9,103 nucleotides of DNA from JAYTXL01 sp043742955 (lineage in GTDB: Bacteria; Verrucomicrobiota; Verrucomicrobiia; Limisphaerales; JAYTXL01), in assembly GCA_043742955.1 (NCBI GenBank), contig JAYTXL010000372.1:1-9103 (forward strand), written 5' to 3'. The notes under the pieces are model-generated. The model worked only from the letters and a program-made list of their open reading frames with translations, had not been told where the DNA came from and made no database searches. The position numbers and the translations under genes were made by a program. Each line of letters begins with the position of its first letter. The stretch's first letter is position 1. This document shows positions 1 through 7,513 of the stretch, piece after piece.

Positions 1-88
1 AACACGCCCCATCGGTTTGCAACGCGGCCACCAACCGGGCCAGCTGGCTGGGTTGATCGTAAGCCGTGATTAGATAGCCGTGCTTCAT
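1..88 (-). CDS. Core-2/I-branching (GT14-like) glycosyltransferase, N-terminal fragment
   Basis: Only the first ~29 codons are in the window; the gene continues past the left edge. The peptide begins MKHGYLITAYDQPSQLARLV and continues into a helix-like stretch with LVAALQTDG. A short beta strand ending in a small-residue/His-or-Tyr-Asp turn, followed by P-x-Q-L-x-R-L-x-x-x-L, is how bacterial proteins of the core-2/I-branching beta-1,6-N-acetylglucosaminyltransferase family (PF02485) usually open. They transfer a sugar from a nucleotide donor. An in-frame ATG 12 nt upstream (98-100) is an alternative start; neither has a clear Shine-Dalgarno, and I chose the one giving the family-like N-terminus. 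It lies about 41 nt downstream of the methyltransferase stop codon, in the same direction, so it is probably co-transcribed. A GT2-type enzyme is the main alternative, as catalytic residues are not visible. Confidence 0.55.
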   Translation of the reverse strand, partial: MKHGYLITAYDQPSQLARLVAALQTDGAC

Positions 89-129
89 GAACTGCACCAT
101 TCCGAGAGGATGTGCCGCCGCGCCGCAAC

Positions 130-849
130 TCAGGCACTGCGGTTCCGCAAAAATTCGTGCAAATAGGCCGCTGGTTTCAAATTGAGCCAGGTCTGACGGT
201 GGGCCTCCAAATCTGAATACTTCAGCTGTTCGACCTCCGCCCGTGTGAAGCTCAGGGCCCCCGCGTTGTTTCCCCGAGTAATGATGCCGACTCCGAAGTC
301 GCAATCCAACACGAAGACGTTCAGGTCGGGACGGGCTGATCGCAGATAGACCACGGTCTTCCACACGTCACCGCACCAATTGCCATCCCAATCCGGGGCG
401 GCATTTCGCTTGACCTCATTGTACGAAGCGGCGGGCATGGCCGTCGAAGCGGATTGCGGATTGCAATCATGCACCACGATCACGCCGGTCGGGGCCAAAC
501 GCTCCAGGCAATTCAATACATCTCGCAATGTTTGATCGTAGGTGTGCGAGCCATCGACGAAGGCCGTGTCGATCCTTATTTTGCCGACGGGATTTCGCTT
601 GAAATACTCATCGCTGGTGACCTTGAAATAGCGCGCCCCGATGAATTGGGAAAACCAAAGGGTAAACAGTCTTTTCAGGCGCGAACCCAGTGGATGACCG
701 CGGAGGTGCAGGTTAAAATTCGGATCGATGGCGATTTTTCGACTGGCCCGGATCGGAAAGAAGCTGCGCCCTTCGCTGACGCCTATTTCCAAGTAGGTCT
801 TGCCTCGCGCCGGATCCAGGCAATGTTGGATGATCTCGATTCTATCCAT
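130..849 (-). CDS. Class I SAM-dependent methyltransferase (Methyltransf_24 type)
   Basis: Predicted 239-residue soluble methyltransferase using S-adenosylmethionine. Motif I is YLEIGVSEGRSF (residues 19-30), forming the SAM-binding glycine loop. IAIDPNF (39-45) supplies the acidic residue after strand 2. FVDGSHTYD (97-105) and VVHDCNP (125-131) carry the Asp/His and His-Asp pairs that bind a divalent metal in metal-dependent sugar and small-molecule O-methyltransferases of this group. GDVWKTV (160-166) is a further conserved block. The ATG at 849 is preferred because it starts directly before the Rossmann fold; a TTG eight codons upstream (873) is also open but has no better ribosome-binding site. 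It is the last complete gene of the series, separated from the amidotransferase by the largest gap in the window. The acceptor is unknown; a sugar hydroxyl of the glycan made by neighbouring transferases is the natural inference. Confidence 0.85.
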   Translation of the reverse strand: MDRIEIIQHCLDPARGKTYLEIGVSEGRSFFPIRASRKIAIDPNFNLHLRGHPLGSRLKRLFTLWFSQFIGARYFKVTSDEYFKRNPVGKIRIDTAFVDGSHTYDQTLRDVLNCLERLAPTGVIVVHDCNPQSASTAMPAASYNEVKRNAAPDWDGNWCGDVWKTVVYLRSARPDLNVFVLDCDFGVGIITRGNNAGALSFTRAEVEQLKYSDLEAHRQTWLNLKPAAYLHEFLRNRSA

Positions 850-1027
850 GTTCGCTTTCAGTGCCTTCGTCAAACCCGGCGGCCCGAGCCGTCATAATGG
901 CGGCCTGAGTCTAGGCATTGTGCGCCGTCCGAAAAGCAATTTTTCAAACGTCGTCCGGGTCCGATGGACGCGATCCGTCGTCCTGCCAAGCGGCCGTGAC
1001 GAAGCCGAGCCAGGCGGGGCGAACATT
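850..1027. other. Intergenic gap, largest in the window
   Basis: This stretch of about 178 nt separates the amidotransferase stop from the preferred methyltransferase start. It shows no coding pattern consistent with the neighbours. It holds an AT-rich patch at 931-948 in otherwise GC-rich DNA. On the minus strand this patch reads TTGAAA (942-947), followed 19 nt later by CACAAT (917-922), a poor match to a sigma-70 promoter with a long spacer. I see no strong hairpin followed by a T run, so no intrinsic terminator. A secondary promoter for the methyltransferase is possible but weakly supported. Confidence 0.3.
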
Positions 1028-2872
1028 TCAAGGCTTTGCGGATTGGTTTTGCCGCAGCCATTCATCCAAAAACAGCAGCAGCCAGAGCGGACCACTGGCA
1101 TTGGCCGCGAACAAGGCGCGGATCCCAGCCGGCTCGAAGAGTCCGTTTAACGGCGAGCTGCGTTCCGTCAAGCGTGCTTCGAGGTCGCGCCGCAGTGCCC
1201 CATTGGGGGCAAACCATTGGTTGAGCGGCACGGCAAATCCCTTTTTCGGCCGGCGCACAAACTCCGGCGGATAATACTTCTGCATGGCCTGCTTGAGCAT
1301 CCGCTTGCCCTCCCATTGCCCTTGTTCATCGCGGGCAAGGCAGAAGGATTCCGGCATTGAGGCCGCAAATTCGGCGACCCGCACATCGGCGAACGGCGTG
1401 CGCACCTCCAGACCGTGCATCATGCTGGCCACGTCCACCTTGGTCAGGATATCATTCGGCAAATAGGTTTTGAAATCCAGGGATTGCACTTTATTGCCGT
1501 TGGAATAGGGCGCCGCCCGGGCGAACTCGCGCTTAATCTCCGTCAGGGGTGAGGGACAGAATTGTTGATGTTCGGGCCGCCAGAGGGACTGGCGTTGCGG
1601 AATATTCAGATAATAAATGAACTCCAACCACGCCGGAAGTGTGGGTCGGCGGGGTTGGAAATTTAGGCGCGCCGCCTGCTTGAGTCGATGCAACACCTGA
1701 CGGGGCAAAGACACCCCGTCGTAATTGAGCCAGCCGAGCCAGGCGCAATACGTGCCATAGCCGCCAAAAGCCTCGTCGCCCCCATCTCCGGAAAGCACCA
1801 TCGGCACGAAACGCCGCGCCATCTGGCAAACGTAATATGTCGGCACCGCCGAGCTATCACCGAAGGGTTCGCCGTAATGCCGGACGAGCTGCGGCAGGAT
1901 TGCCAGCGCGTCGGGCTTGACGAGTTCGACGTGGTGCTCGGTGCCCCAGCGTTGCGCGGCTTTCGCGGCGTATTCCAATTCGTTGAACTCCGCCTCGTCA
2001 AAGCCGATGCTGAACGTGCGCACCGGCCGGTCGAGGAGCTGTGCCATGTAGGCGACGATGGCGCTGGAATCCACGCCGCCAGAAAGAAACGCACCGAAAG
2101 GAACGTCGGAAACCAAGTGGGCCCGCACGGAATCCCGCAGGGTTTCCTCAAGCCCCTCGAGCCACTCCGCCTCCGTCCGCTGCCGCTTGATTGAAAAATC
2201 CAGCCGCCAGTATTCCTCCGGCCCGGTGAGCTGGCCGTCGAACGAAATGCCCAGGCGTTGCCCGGCGGAAAGTTTTTTAACGCCCCGGAATGCGGTGCGC
2301 GGCGCGGGGATGTATTGCAGCCAGAGATATTCGTCAAGGGCTTGCAAATCCAGCTCCGCCGGAAAGCCGGGGATCGGACGCAAGGCCTGCAACTCCGAGG
2401 CGAACGCGAAACACCGCGCACTCTGGAAATAATAAAGGGGTTTGATGCCGAGTTGATCGCGCGCCAGAAAAAGTCGGCGGCGACGCCAGTCAGTAATTGC
2501 GAACGCAAACATCCCGCGCAGCCGCTCCACGCACGCATCGCCCCATTCCTCGTAGGCATGGACAATGGTTTCAGTGTCGGAATGCGTGCGAAAGCGGTGG
2601 CCTTTCGACTCCAACTCGGTGCGCAATTCGCGGTAGTTGTAAATCTCGCCGTTGAACGTGATCCACACCTGGCCGTCTTCGTTCGACAATGGTTGCTGTC
2701 CGTTTTCCAAATCAATGATCGCCAATCGGCGGTGACCAAGGCCGACCGAGTCGCGCAGTTCGAGGCCGAAGCCGTCCGGGCCGCGGTGGGCGAGCGCCGC
2801 CGTCATGGCGGACAGCACGTCGCGTGCGACAGGCGCTGCATCAGTATTCAGTATTCCGGCGATGCCGCACAT
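1028..2872 (-). CDS. asnB: Asparagine synthase (glutamine-hydrolysing) / AsnB-like amidotransferase
   Basis: Predicted 614-residue cytosolic enzyme with the full two-domain AsnB layout. The N-terminal class II glutaminase domain starts at the ATG with MCGIAGI, so Cys2 is the nucleophile freed by removal of Met1. It keeps HRGPDG (29-34), RRLAIIDL (48-55), FNGEIYNY (73-80) and HSDTE (97-101). The synthetase domain has the ATP-pyrophosphatase loop SGGVDSS (264-270), SGDGGDE (361-367), LPNDILTKVD (471-480), EVRTPF (489-494) and RRPKKGFAVP (540-549). Known family chemistry is hydrolysis of glutamine to ammonia, which is channelled to an acyl-adenylate, classically aspartate. In polysaccharide loci such proteins often amidate uronic acids or belong to exosortase-associated amidotransferases; which applies here cannot be read from sequence. 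It begins 34 nt after the CgeB-like glycosyltransferase stop. All expected catalytic residues appear intact. The symbol reflects family, not proven substrate. Confidence 0.93.
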   Translation of the reverse strand: MCGIAGILNTDAAPVARDVLSAMTAALAHRGPDGFGLELRDSVGLGHRRLAIIDLENGQQPLSNEDGQVWITFNGEIYNYRELRTELESKGHRFRTHSDTETIVHAYEEWGDACVERLRGMFAFAITDWRRRRLFLARDQLGIKPLYYFQSARCFAFASELQALRPIPGFPAELDLQALDEYLWLQYIPAPRTAFRGVKKLSAGQRLGISFDGQLTGPEEYWRLDFSIKRQRTEAEWLEGLEETLRDSVRAHLVSDVPFGAFLSGGVDSSAIVAYMAQLLDRPVRTFSIGFDEAEFNELEYAAKAAQRWGTEHHVELVKPDALAILPQLVRHYGEPFGDSSAVPTYYVCQMARRFVPMVLSGDGGDEAFGGYGTYCAWLGWLNYDGVSLPRQVLHRLKQAARLNFQPRRPTLPAWLEFIYYLNIPQRQSLWRPEHQQFCPSPLTEIKREFARAAPYSNGNKVQSLDFKTYLPNDILTKVDVASMMHGLEVRTPFADVRVAEFAASMPESFCLARDEQGQWEGKRMLKQAMQKYYPPEFVRRPKKGFAVPLNQWFAPNGALRRDLEARLTERSSPLNGLFEPAGIRALFAANASGPLWLLLFLDEWLRQNQSAKP

Positions 2873-2906
2873 AATGTGTTCAGGTTGTTCGTCGGTGGTT
2901 TCGTGG

Positions 2907-4037
2907 TCAGCGCCGGAGCGATCGTATTTTGTGCAGGCCGGGCCGCAGGCGGCTTTTCAAGTGATGCCAGCCGCGCAATGTGGCCGTGCGCCGCCGATGA
3001 CCTTGCAAAAACTCCAGCGCGCTCGCGGGCCGCCTCGGCACGGCGGGCCGCAATTGCTGGACGTAATCGACGAGCCGCTGAAACACCGCCAGTTCATTGT
3101 AATCATGGAGTGCGCGCGTCCAGCCGGCGGCGGCAATCTGGCGACGCTCGACATCGTGCGCCAGATAATAGCGACACAGCTCAATCGCCTCCTCCACTGT
3201 GTCGAAGCCCACCACTTCCTTGTTCAGTTTGTAGATTTGGGCGAGATGTGATTTATTATCGCAGAGCTGCATCACGCCGTTGGCGGGCAGGATGTAGGTG
3301 CGAAAATTAATCGGGCCGGTGGAGTTGTGAAAGTTGACACCGATCTTGGTGCGCCGATACAGCGGCAGCCGTTGTTCCTCGGGCAGAAATCCGCGCGGCC
3401 AGCCACGACCCCGAAAAACGCCCTCGGGAAACGCCGCCGCGAAGCGATCCAGCCGTTCCGCCCGCCATGTCGTGGCGCGTTCACAGACCAGGGCGAGATC
3501 CACGTCGCGGCTGCCCTGGAGAATCTCCTCGCGGGTCAGGGTCCGATCAAAATCCTCGGCATGGAATCCCAGCGGCCAGAAGCGGGATTCCCGCACTCCC
3601 CAGGCGTGATAGGTTGCCACCTCCGCCGCGTTGCCGACCATCGCAAGATCGTACGCCGCCGCCACGGGCCGGGAAAGTTTGTCCGAAGATTCGGGATCAT
3701 CAAAGCAGCCAAACACATTGAAGGTGGAGAGGTGGCGGACAAACTCGGGGTGCAGGTTGATGCCGTTCCAATTGACCAGCACATCATAGTCGGTCACGCG
3801 CCGGGCGAGGGACTCGTAGAAGCGGAGTAATTCCGGGTCGCCCCGCCGCCAGCGGGCGTCCAATTCGCGCCAATCAAGCCACGGACCGGGCGGGTTGAGC
3901 GTGAGGCAAAAGCCATCCACCGGAATGCCCTGCGCGCGCAATCGTCCGAGCCACGCCTCCACCCACAACCCGACGTCGTAATGATAGGGATAATGGCTGT
4001 AACCCAGCAGAATTTTTAGGGGTCGGGTGGCAGGCAT
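2907..4037 (-). CDS. CgeB-like family glycosyltransferase (GT-B, Glyco_trans_1_2 domain)
   Basis: Predicted 376-residue cytosolic glycosyltransferase. The N-terminal half begins PLKILLGYSHYPYH (6-19) and includes YDVLVNWNGI (84-93), VFGCFDDPES (108-117) and YDLAMVGNAAEVATYHAWGV (129-148). This is the donor/acceptor cleft order seen in CgeB-type proteins, where a peptide-linked name or position is followed by a PLGFH-like turn (155-159). The C-terminal domain (about 225-325) has KIGVNFHNS (231-239), NFRTYILPANGVMQL (244-258) and a late AAAGWTRALHDYN block (302-314), matching the PF13524 transferase domain. The C-terminal ~40 residues are very basic, which could favour membrane association. The start at 4037 is chosen because it lies 22 nt after the methyltransferase stop. 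A more upstream in-frame ATG (4175) would add 46 residues overlapping that gene and without family character. Sugar specificity is unknown. Confidence 0.82.
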   Translation of the reverse strand: MPATRPLKILLGYSHYPYHYDVGLWVEAWLGRLRAQGIPVDGFCLTLNPPGPWLDWRELDARWRRGDPELLRFYESLARRVTDYDVLVNWNGINLHPEFVRHLSTFNVFGCFDDPESSDKLSRPVAAAYDLAMVGNAAEVATYHAWGVRESRFWPLGFHAEDFDRTLTREEILQGSRDVDLALVCERATTWRAERLDRFAAAFPEGVFRGRGWPRGFLPEEQRLPLYRRTKIGVNFHNSTGPINFRTYILPANGVMQLCDNKSHLAQIYKLNKEVVGFDTVEEAIELCRYYLAHDVERRQIAAAGWTRALHDYNELAVFQRLVDYVQQLRPAVPRRPASALEFLQGHRRRTATLRGWHHLKSRLRPGLHKIRSLRR

Positions 4038-4059
4038 CGGCGGAAGTGCTTGGTCCGAT

Positions 4060-4791
4060 TCAGCCAAGTCGATGAATCCCCATCCAGGAATCACGCACAT
4101 GGAGCACGCGCCCGTGGAGTAACCCCTCGGCAAACAAACGCTCAACGCCCGTGCAAACTGAATGGATCCAGTCATATTGATGAATCAATTCAAGGTTGAA
4201 ATCGTGCCAGAGAAGAAACGATCCAGGTTTCATTTTCTTCAATATTTTTCGCGTGTCGTTATACACAAATTCGGCGTCATGGCAGCCGTCCACAAAGGCG
4301 ACATCGATGCCTTCCAACTCCGGCTCCCAACGGGCGGTATTGGCCAGAATTTGAGTGATGTTGGTCAGGTTCCGTGCCCGGTAATAGGAACCAATCTGGT
4401 CGCGCTCCAACGCGATGGTGGTGTGTTCGCCGCCGGCCCCGGAAAGTATTTCCTCGGGCGGAATGTTCACCGTGAAGATTTTGGCTTGGGGAGCATTCAG
4501 TGCCATCAGCGCGGTGGCATGTCCCGTGGCGGTGCCAATTTCCAGCGCCACCCGCGGTTGGCAGTTGCGCATTACCGTGGCCAGACATTCCGCATCCCGA
4601 AGCCGTCGCTGATTGACATCCTCGAGGTATTCAAAATCCAGCAGCGACGGATCATCCAGCAGCGCTTCCTGCTGCCAGCCGAAGATTTTGCTCAATTCGA
4701 CCACATTGTTCACCTCAACCACACTGCCGCGAAGGTGCCGAAACGGGTCGGGAGCCAGCCAGCGGCGGAGTCTATCGCGGATCACATTCAT
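4060..4791 (-). CDS. Class I SAM-dependent methyltransferase (Methyltransf_24 type), second copy
   Basis: Predicted 243-residue methyltransferase. An N-terminal helical segment (about 27-75, including LLDFEYLEDVNQRRLRDAE) precedes the Rossmann fold. Motif I is ALEIGTATGHAT (82-93). VNIPPEE (108-114) follows strand 2 where an acidic residue normally contacts the SAM ribose. FVDGCHDAEF (166-175) and LWHDFN (194-199) correspond to the metal-binding Asp/His and His-Asp pairs. The C-terminus has HVRDSWMGIHRLG, a tryptophan/glycine strand typical of the subgroup. It starts at an ATG 27 nt after the ABC transporter stop, with no visible Shine-Dalgarno, and is followed after 22 nt by the CgeB-like glycosyltransferase, so the pair is probably translated from one message. 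The likely target is a sugar or a glycan intermediate, by context only. Confidence 0.87.
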   Translation of the reverse strand: MNVIRDRLRRWLAPDPFRHLRGSVVEVNNVVELSKIFGWQQEALLDDPSLLDFEYLEDVNQRRLRDAECLATVMRNCQPRVALEIGTATGHATALMALNAPQAKIFTVNIPPEEILSGAGGEHTTIALERDQIGSYYRARNLTNITQILANTARWEPELEGIDVAFVDGCHDAEFVYNDTRKILKKMKPGSFLLWHDFNLELIHQYDWIHSVCTGVERLFAEGLLHGRVLHVRDSWMGIHRLG

Positions 4792-4818
4792 GATGAAATT
4801 ATCGGCGGGGGCGGGAGG

Positions 4819-6771
4819 TTAAGGGAGCGTGATCGGTTGGGCTGCGGTTTCTTTGAGGATCAATGAGGAGTTTACCAGTTGGGTGAAACGTCCGCCCTTG
4901 GCATGCAGATCCCGCCAGGTCCCCTGTTCCACGGCCCGACCCTTATCCAGCACCACGATGTGATCTGCGTGTTGGATGGTGGACAACCGGTGCGCAATCA
5001 CCAGCACCGTGCGACCCTGGGTGGCATCTTCCAGCGCGGATTGGACCAGCCGTTCGGAAAGCGGATCCAGCGCCGAGGTCGCTTCATCCAATATCAGGAT
5101 CTTGGGATCACGCACCAGCGCCCGAGCGATGGCCAGACGTTGCCGTTGCCCCCCCGACAGCGTCATGCCCCGCTCGCCCACGACGGTTTCGAGTCCCTCC
5201 GGCAAGCCGGCCACCACGTCCTCCAATTGAGCCTGCCGAACTGCGGTGCGGATTGCGGCGTCGGAGACCTCGGGAAATCCGAAGCCGATATTGCGCGCGA
5301 GCGTGTCGCAAAACAAAAACGCCTCCTGCTCCACCACCGCCACGGAACTGTGCCAGAAGTCGGCGGAGAATTCCCAATAATCTTTGCCATCGAGCGAAAT
5401 CCGACCGGTGGTGGGCTGGCGCAGCCGCAACAACAGCGTGGCCACCGTCGACTTGCCCGAGCCGGAAGCGCCCACCAGCGCGACGGTCTTGCCTGCCGGG
5501 ATTTCAAAGGTCAAGTCCTGCAGTGCTTGCGTGCCGTTAGGATAAGCGAAGCTGACCTGCTCAAAGCGGATGGATTGACGGACCCCATCAAACTTCAGCG
5601 CACCGAACGGACGATTGGGGTACTGCGGGGATGCCAGCCACCGTTCCACCTCTTTCACGCCCCAAGCCAGGTACACCAGGTGGCTTTGCAATTGATAAAT
5701 CTGGTTCACCAGTGGGAGCAAACGCAGCAGGATAAAACCGAAACCCAGCAAGTAGCTGCTCAACATGAGATGCGTCCGGACGAAGAACAGGTAGGCAAAG
5801 CCGACGATGCTCATCGCCCCAGCCACCGCCACGGTTTCCGTAATGGGCACCGCCAGGGCGTTGATGCGGATCACTTTTTCTTCCAACTCCGCCTCCTGTT
5901 TGCTCAGTGCATTGAAGTTCCCAATCACGCGCGCTTGCGAGTCGGTGGCCCGTATCAATCGCACCCCGGCGAAAGACTCCACCAGGCACGAGGCGAGGCG
6001 CTGGTTCACCTCGGTGATTTGTCGTCCGCGCTTGCCCATGCCCCGGTAAAGGAACGCCGCCAGAAATCCAATCAGGCCGGCCAGCAGCATGGTGATGAGC
6101 GTCAATTGCCAGGAAATCACCAGGAGCGCCACGAGATAAAAGGTGGCAATGCTCACGCGCTGGGCTAGCAACAGGAGAAAGTCAATGGTGCTAAGCGTGC
6201 GTCCGATTTCGGTGGAGAAGACATTCGCCAGTTCGCCGGCCGTGCGTTGCTCAAATAATTGCAACTCGGCGCTGTGCAGCCGGCGGAAGAGCGCGTCCCG
6301 CAGGTTCACCGAGATCCGCCGCTTGAGCGTGGCCGCCAGGATCTGACTACCGTATAGAACCACGTTTTTTGCAACAATCGCCCCCAGCACGAACAGGCAG
6401 AACAGCACAACGTAAAAGGCCGGACTGTGGTCCGGTAGCGCGGTCTGGACCCACCGGATCGGCCGCATGGGGGTGGCCCCCTCGCCGCCCAGCAAAAGGG
6501 AAAGCAACGGCACCAGAAAACTCACCCCCACGCCCTCCAACACCGCGGCAATCAGCGAACTCATCACGACCGCCAGAATTAGGTAGCGCCCCCCCCGCAG
6601 ATACGGCCGCAAGCGCCAGGCGCTGCCCCCGATCTCCGCCATGTGTTTGAACCAAGCTCTCATTCTAGAATCGATTCCCGAGGTAACGTAGCCCCAGTTC
6701 CAAAAGCTCACCAGCTCGTTCTGCGCAGCTGGCGGTCGCGGGCTTAACGAACTGAGGTCACGGGGATCCAT
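4819..6771 (-). CDS. ABC transporter half-unit, fused permease and ATPase (MsbA/PglK-like exporter)
   Basis: Predicted 650-residue inner-membrane type IV ABC exporter half, expected to act as a homodimer. Hydrophobic segments lie near residues 62-92, 118-140, 195-220, 222-242, 310-332 and 338-355, giving six transmembrane helices. The ATPase follows: Walker A GASGSGKST (434-442), Q-loop glutamine in VVEQEAFLF (479-487), signature LSGGQRQR (538-545), Walker B ILILDEAT (558-565), D-loop SALD (566-569) and H-loop histidine in VIAHR (591-595). All catalytic elements are present. Family members export lipids, lipid-linked oligosaccharides (PglK, MsbA) or peptides; between glycosyltransferases and methyltransferases, flipping a lipid-linked glycan is the best guess. 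The start is uncertain: the outermost ATG (6771) gives about 60 residues before the first helix, while the ATG at 6663 gives a more usual leader of about 25. Neither has a good ribosome-binding site. Confidence 0.93.
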   Translation of the reverse strand: MDPRDLSSLSPRPPAAQNELVSFWNWGYVTSGIDSRMRAWFKHMAEIGGSAWRLRPYLRGGRYLILAVVMSSLIAAVLEGVGVSFLVPLLSLLLGGEGATPMRPIRWVQTALPDHSPAFYVVLFCLFVLGAIVAKNVVLYGSQILAATLKRRISVNLRDALFRRLHSAELQLFEQRTAGELANVFSTEIGRTLSTIDFLLLLAQRVSIATFYLVALLVISWQLTLITMLLAGLIGFLAAFLYRGMGKRGRQITEVNQRLASCLVESFAGVRLIRATDSQARVIGNFNALSKQEAELEEKVIRINALAVPITETVAVAGAMSIVGFAYLFFVRTHLMLSSYLLGFGFILLRLLPLVNQIYQLQSHLVYLAWGVKEVERWLASPQYPNRPFGALKFDGVRQSIRFEQVSFAYPNGTQALQDLTFEIPAGKTVALVGASGSGKSTVATLLLRLRQPTTGRISLDGKDYWEFSADFWHSSVAVVEQEAFLFCDTLARNIGFGFPEVSDAAIRTAVRQAQLEDVVAGLPEGLETVVGERGMTLSGGQRQRLAIARALVRDPKILILDEATSALDPLSERLVQSALEDATQGRTVLVIAHRLSTIQHADHIVVLDKGRAVEQGTWRDLHAKGGRFTQLVNSSLILKETAAQPITLP

Positions 6772-6824
6772 CAGCCCAGTGGCATCGTTGGCTCTTCCGA
6801 CCGGGACTCGCGGCGCGGTTGTCG

Positions 6825-7484
6825 CTACAGGATTACCACACCCAGCTGCTGGGGGTCTCCGGATTCCAAAACATAACTCAGACGACCCGGCAAGAGATCG
6901 GCGACCGCCCGCCGCACGTCGGGCACTACAAAATCATGAAACAAACAGACTGACCCTGATTTCATCACAGGGACGACGAGCTGCAATTCTTCCACCACCC
7001 CCGCGTAATCATGCCGGCTGTCCTGAAAGAACAAATCGGGGGTGACCTGGCGCAGCACCGCCGGCAGGGATTCCGTGGAGGGCTTTCCCCGATGCACCTC
7101 GATGCGCGGGCCGAAGCGGCGCGGGATATGCCGGCCGGCCTGCGGGTGGAGATCAAAGGTCCATACCCGGCCGTCCTCCCAATGCTCCACCGCCGCCGCC
7201 AAGTAGGTGGTGGAATACCCCCAGTAGGTGCCCGTCTCAAAAACCCGTCGCGCCTGGCTCGCCCGGCAAATGGTGTACAGCGCCCGCCCGGTTTCCGGGT
7301 GGGTTGTGTTGGACCGGGCAAAGCAGGAATCGATCCGCCGCACCAGTGCCGCGGGCAGGAGCTGGCGCAACCAGAGCTCGCGGGCGCGCAGCGTTTCCAC
7401 ATCGCCAACGCCGGCCCCCCTCTGAGGCACGGAGTAATCTGGCCAGTGCCTCCGCAGTAACTCGGTTAAAGTGATGAATTCCAT
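6825..7484 (-). CDS. Class I SAM-dependent methyltransferase (Methyltransf_24 type), third copy
   Basis: Predicted 219-residue methyltransferase. Motif I is VFETGTYWGYST (81-92), with Thr in place of the more common Ile or Val before the second glycine. TFDLHP (109-114) holds the acidic residue after strand 2. FFQDSRHDY (152-160) replaces the VDGxH of the two other small methyltransferases but keeps Asp155 and His158, and LFHDF (181-185) keeps the His-Asp pair, so metal binding is probably retained. The N-terminal ~75 residues form a helical lead-in with no recognised motif. The ATG at 7484 is supported by the clearest Shine-Dalgarno in the window. It follows the GT4 gene by 29 nt and precedes the ABC transporter by about 53 nt. 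It diverges strongly from the other two copies, so it likely has a different acceptor rather than being a recent duplicate. Confidence 0.83.
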   Translation of the reverse strand: MEFITLTELLRRHWPDYSVPQRGAGVGDVETLRARELWLRQLLPAALVRRIDSCFARSNTTHPETGRALYTICRASQARRVFETGTYWGYSTTYLAAAVEHWEDGRVWTFDLHPQAGRHIPRRFGPRIEVHRGKPSTESLPAVLRQVTPDLFFQDSRHDYAGVVEELQLVVPVMKSGSVCLFHDFVVPDVRRAVADLLPGRLSYVLESGDPQQLGVVIL

Positions 7485-7494
7485 GTCGGTGCTT

Positions 7495-7498
7495 CTCC
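7495..7498 (-). promoter_or_regulatory. Shine-Dalgarno site for the methyltransferase starting at 7484
   Basis: Minus-strand GGAG (in TTGGAGAAG) sits 10 nt before the ATG. It supports that start and is the only good ribosome-binding match among the starts in this window. Confidence 0.4.
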
Positions 7499-7513
7499 AA
7501 TGCCGGCCCTGCC

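Noticed and set aside
949..983. Two copies of an 8-bp direct repeat 27 nt apart
   Set aside because: Two short copies in GC-rich DNA are within chance expectation; there is no third copy, so it is not an array or a clear operator.
1663..2739. Minus-strand open frame (358 codons) in another frame of the amidotransferase
   Set aside because: Out-of-frame shadow rich in Ser, Arg and Pro; the true frame carries every AsnB motif.
2258..3310. Plus-strand open frame (350 codons) opposite the amidotransferase and glycosyltransferase
   Set aside because: It spans the boundary of two well-supported minus-strand genes, has low-complexity Arg/Ala composition and no family motif.
4038..4175. 46-residue upstream extension of the CgeB-like glycosyltransferase
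   Set aside because: It would overlap the methyltransferase coding region out of frame and shows no family similarity; the ATG at 4037 fits the gene spacing.
4162..4866. Plus-strand open frame (234 codons) opposite the second methyltransferase
   Set aside because: Antisense shadow of a gene with clear SAM-binding and metal motifs.
4879..6168. Long plus-strand open frame (429 codons) opposite the ABC transporter
   Set aside because: It lies wholly antisense to a gene with intact ATPase motifs. Its product is rich in Gln, His, Arg and Gly with no recognisable domain, as expected from the complement of a GC-rich gene.
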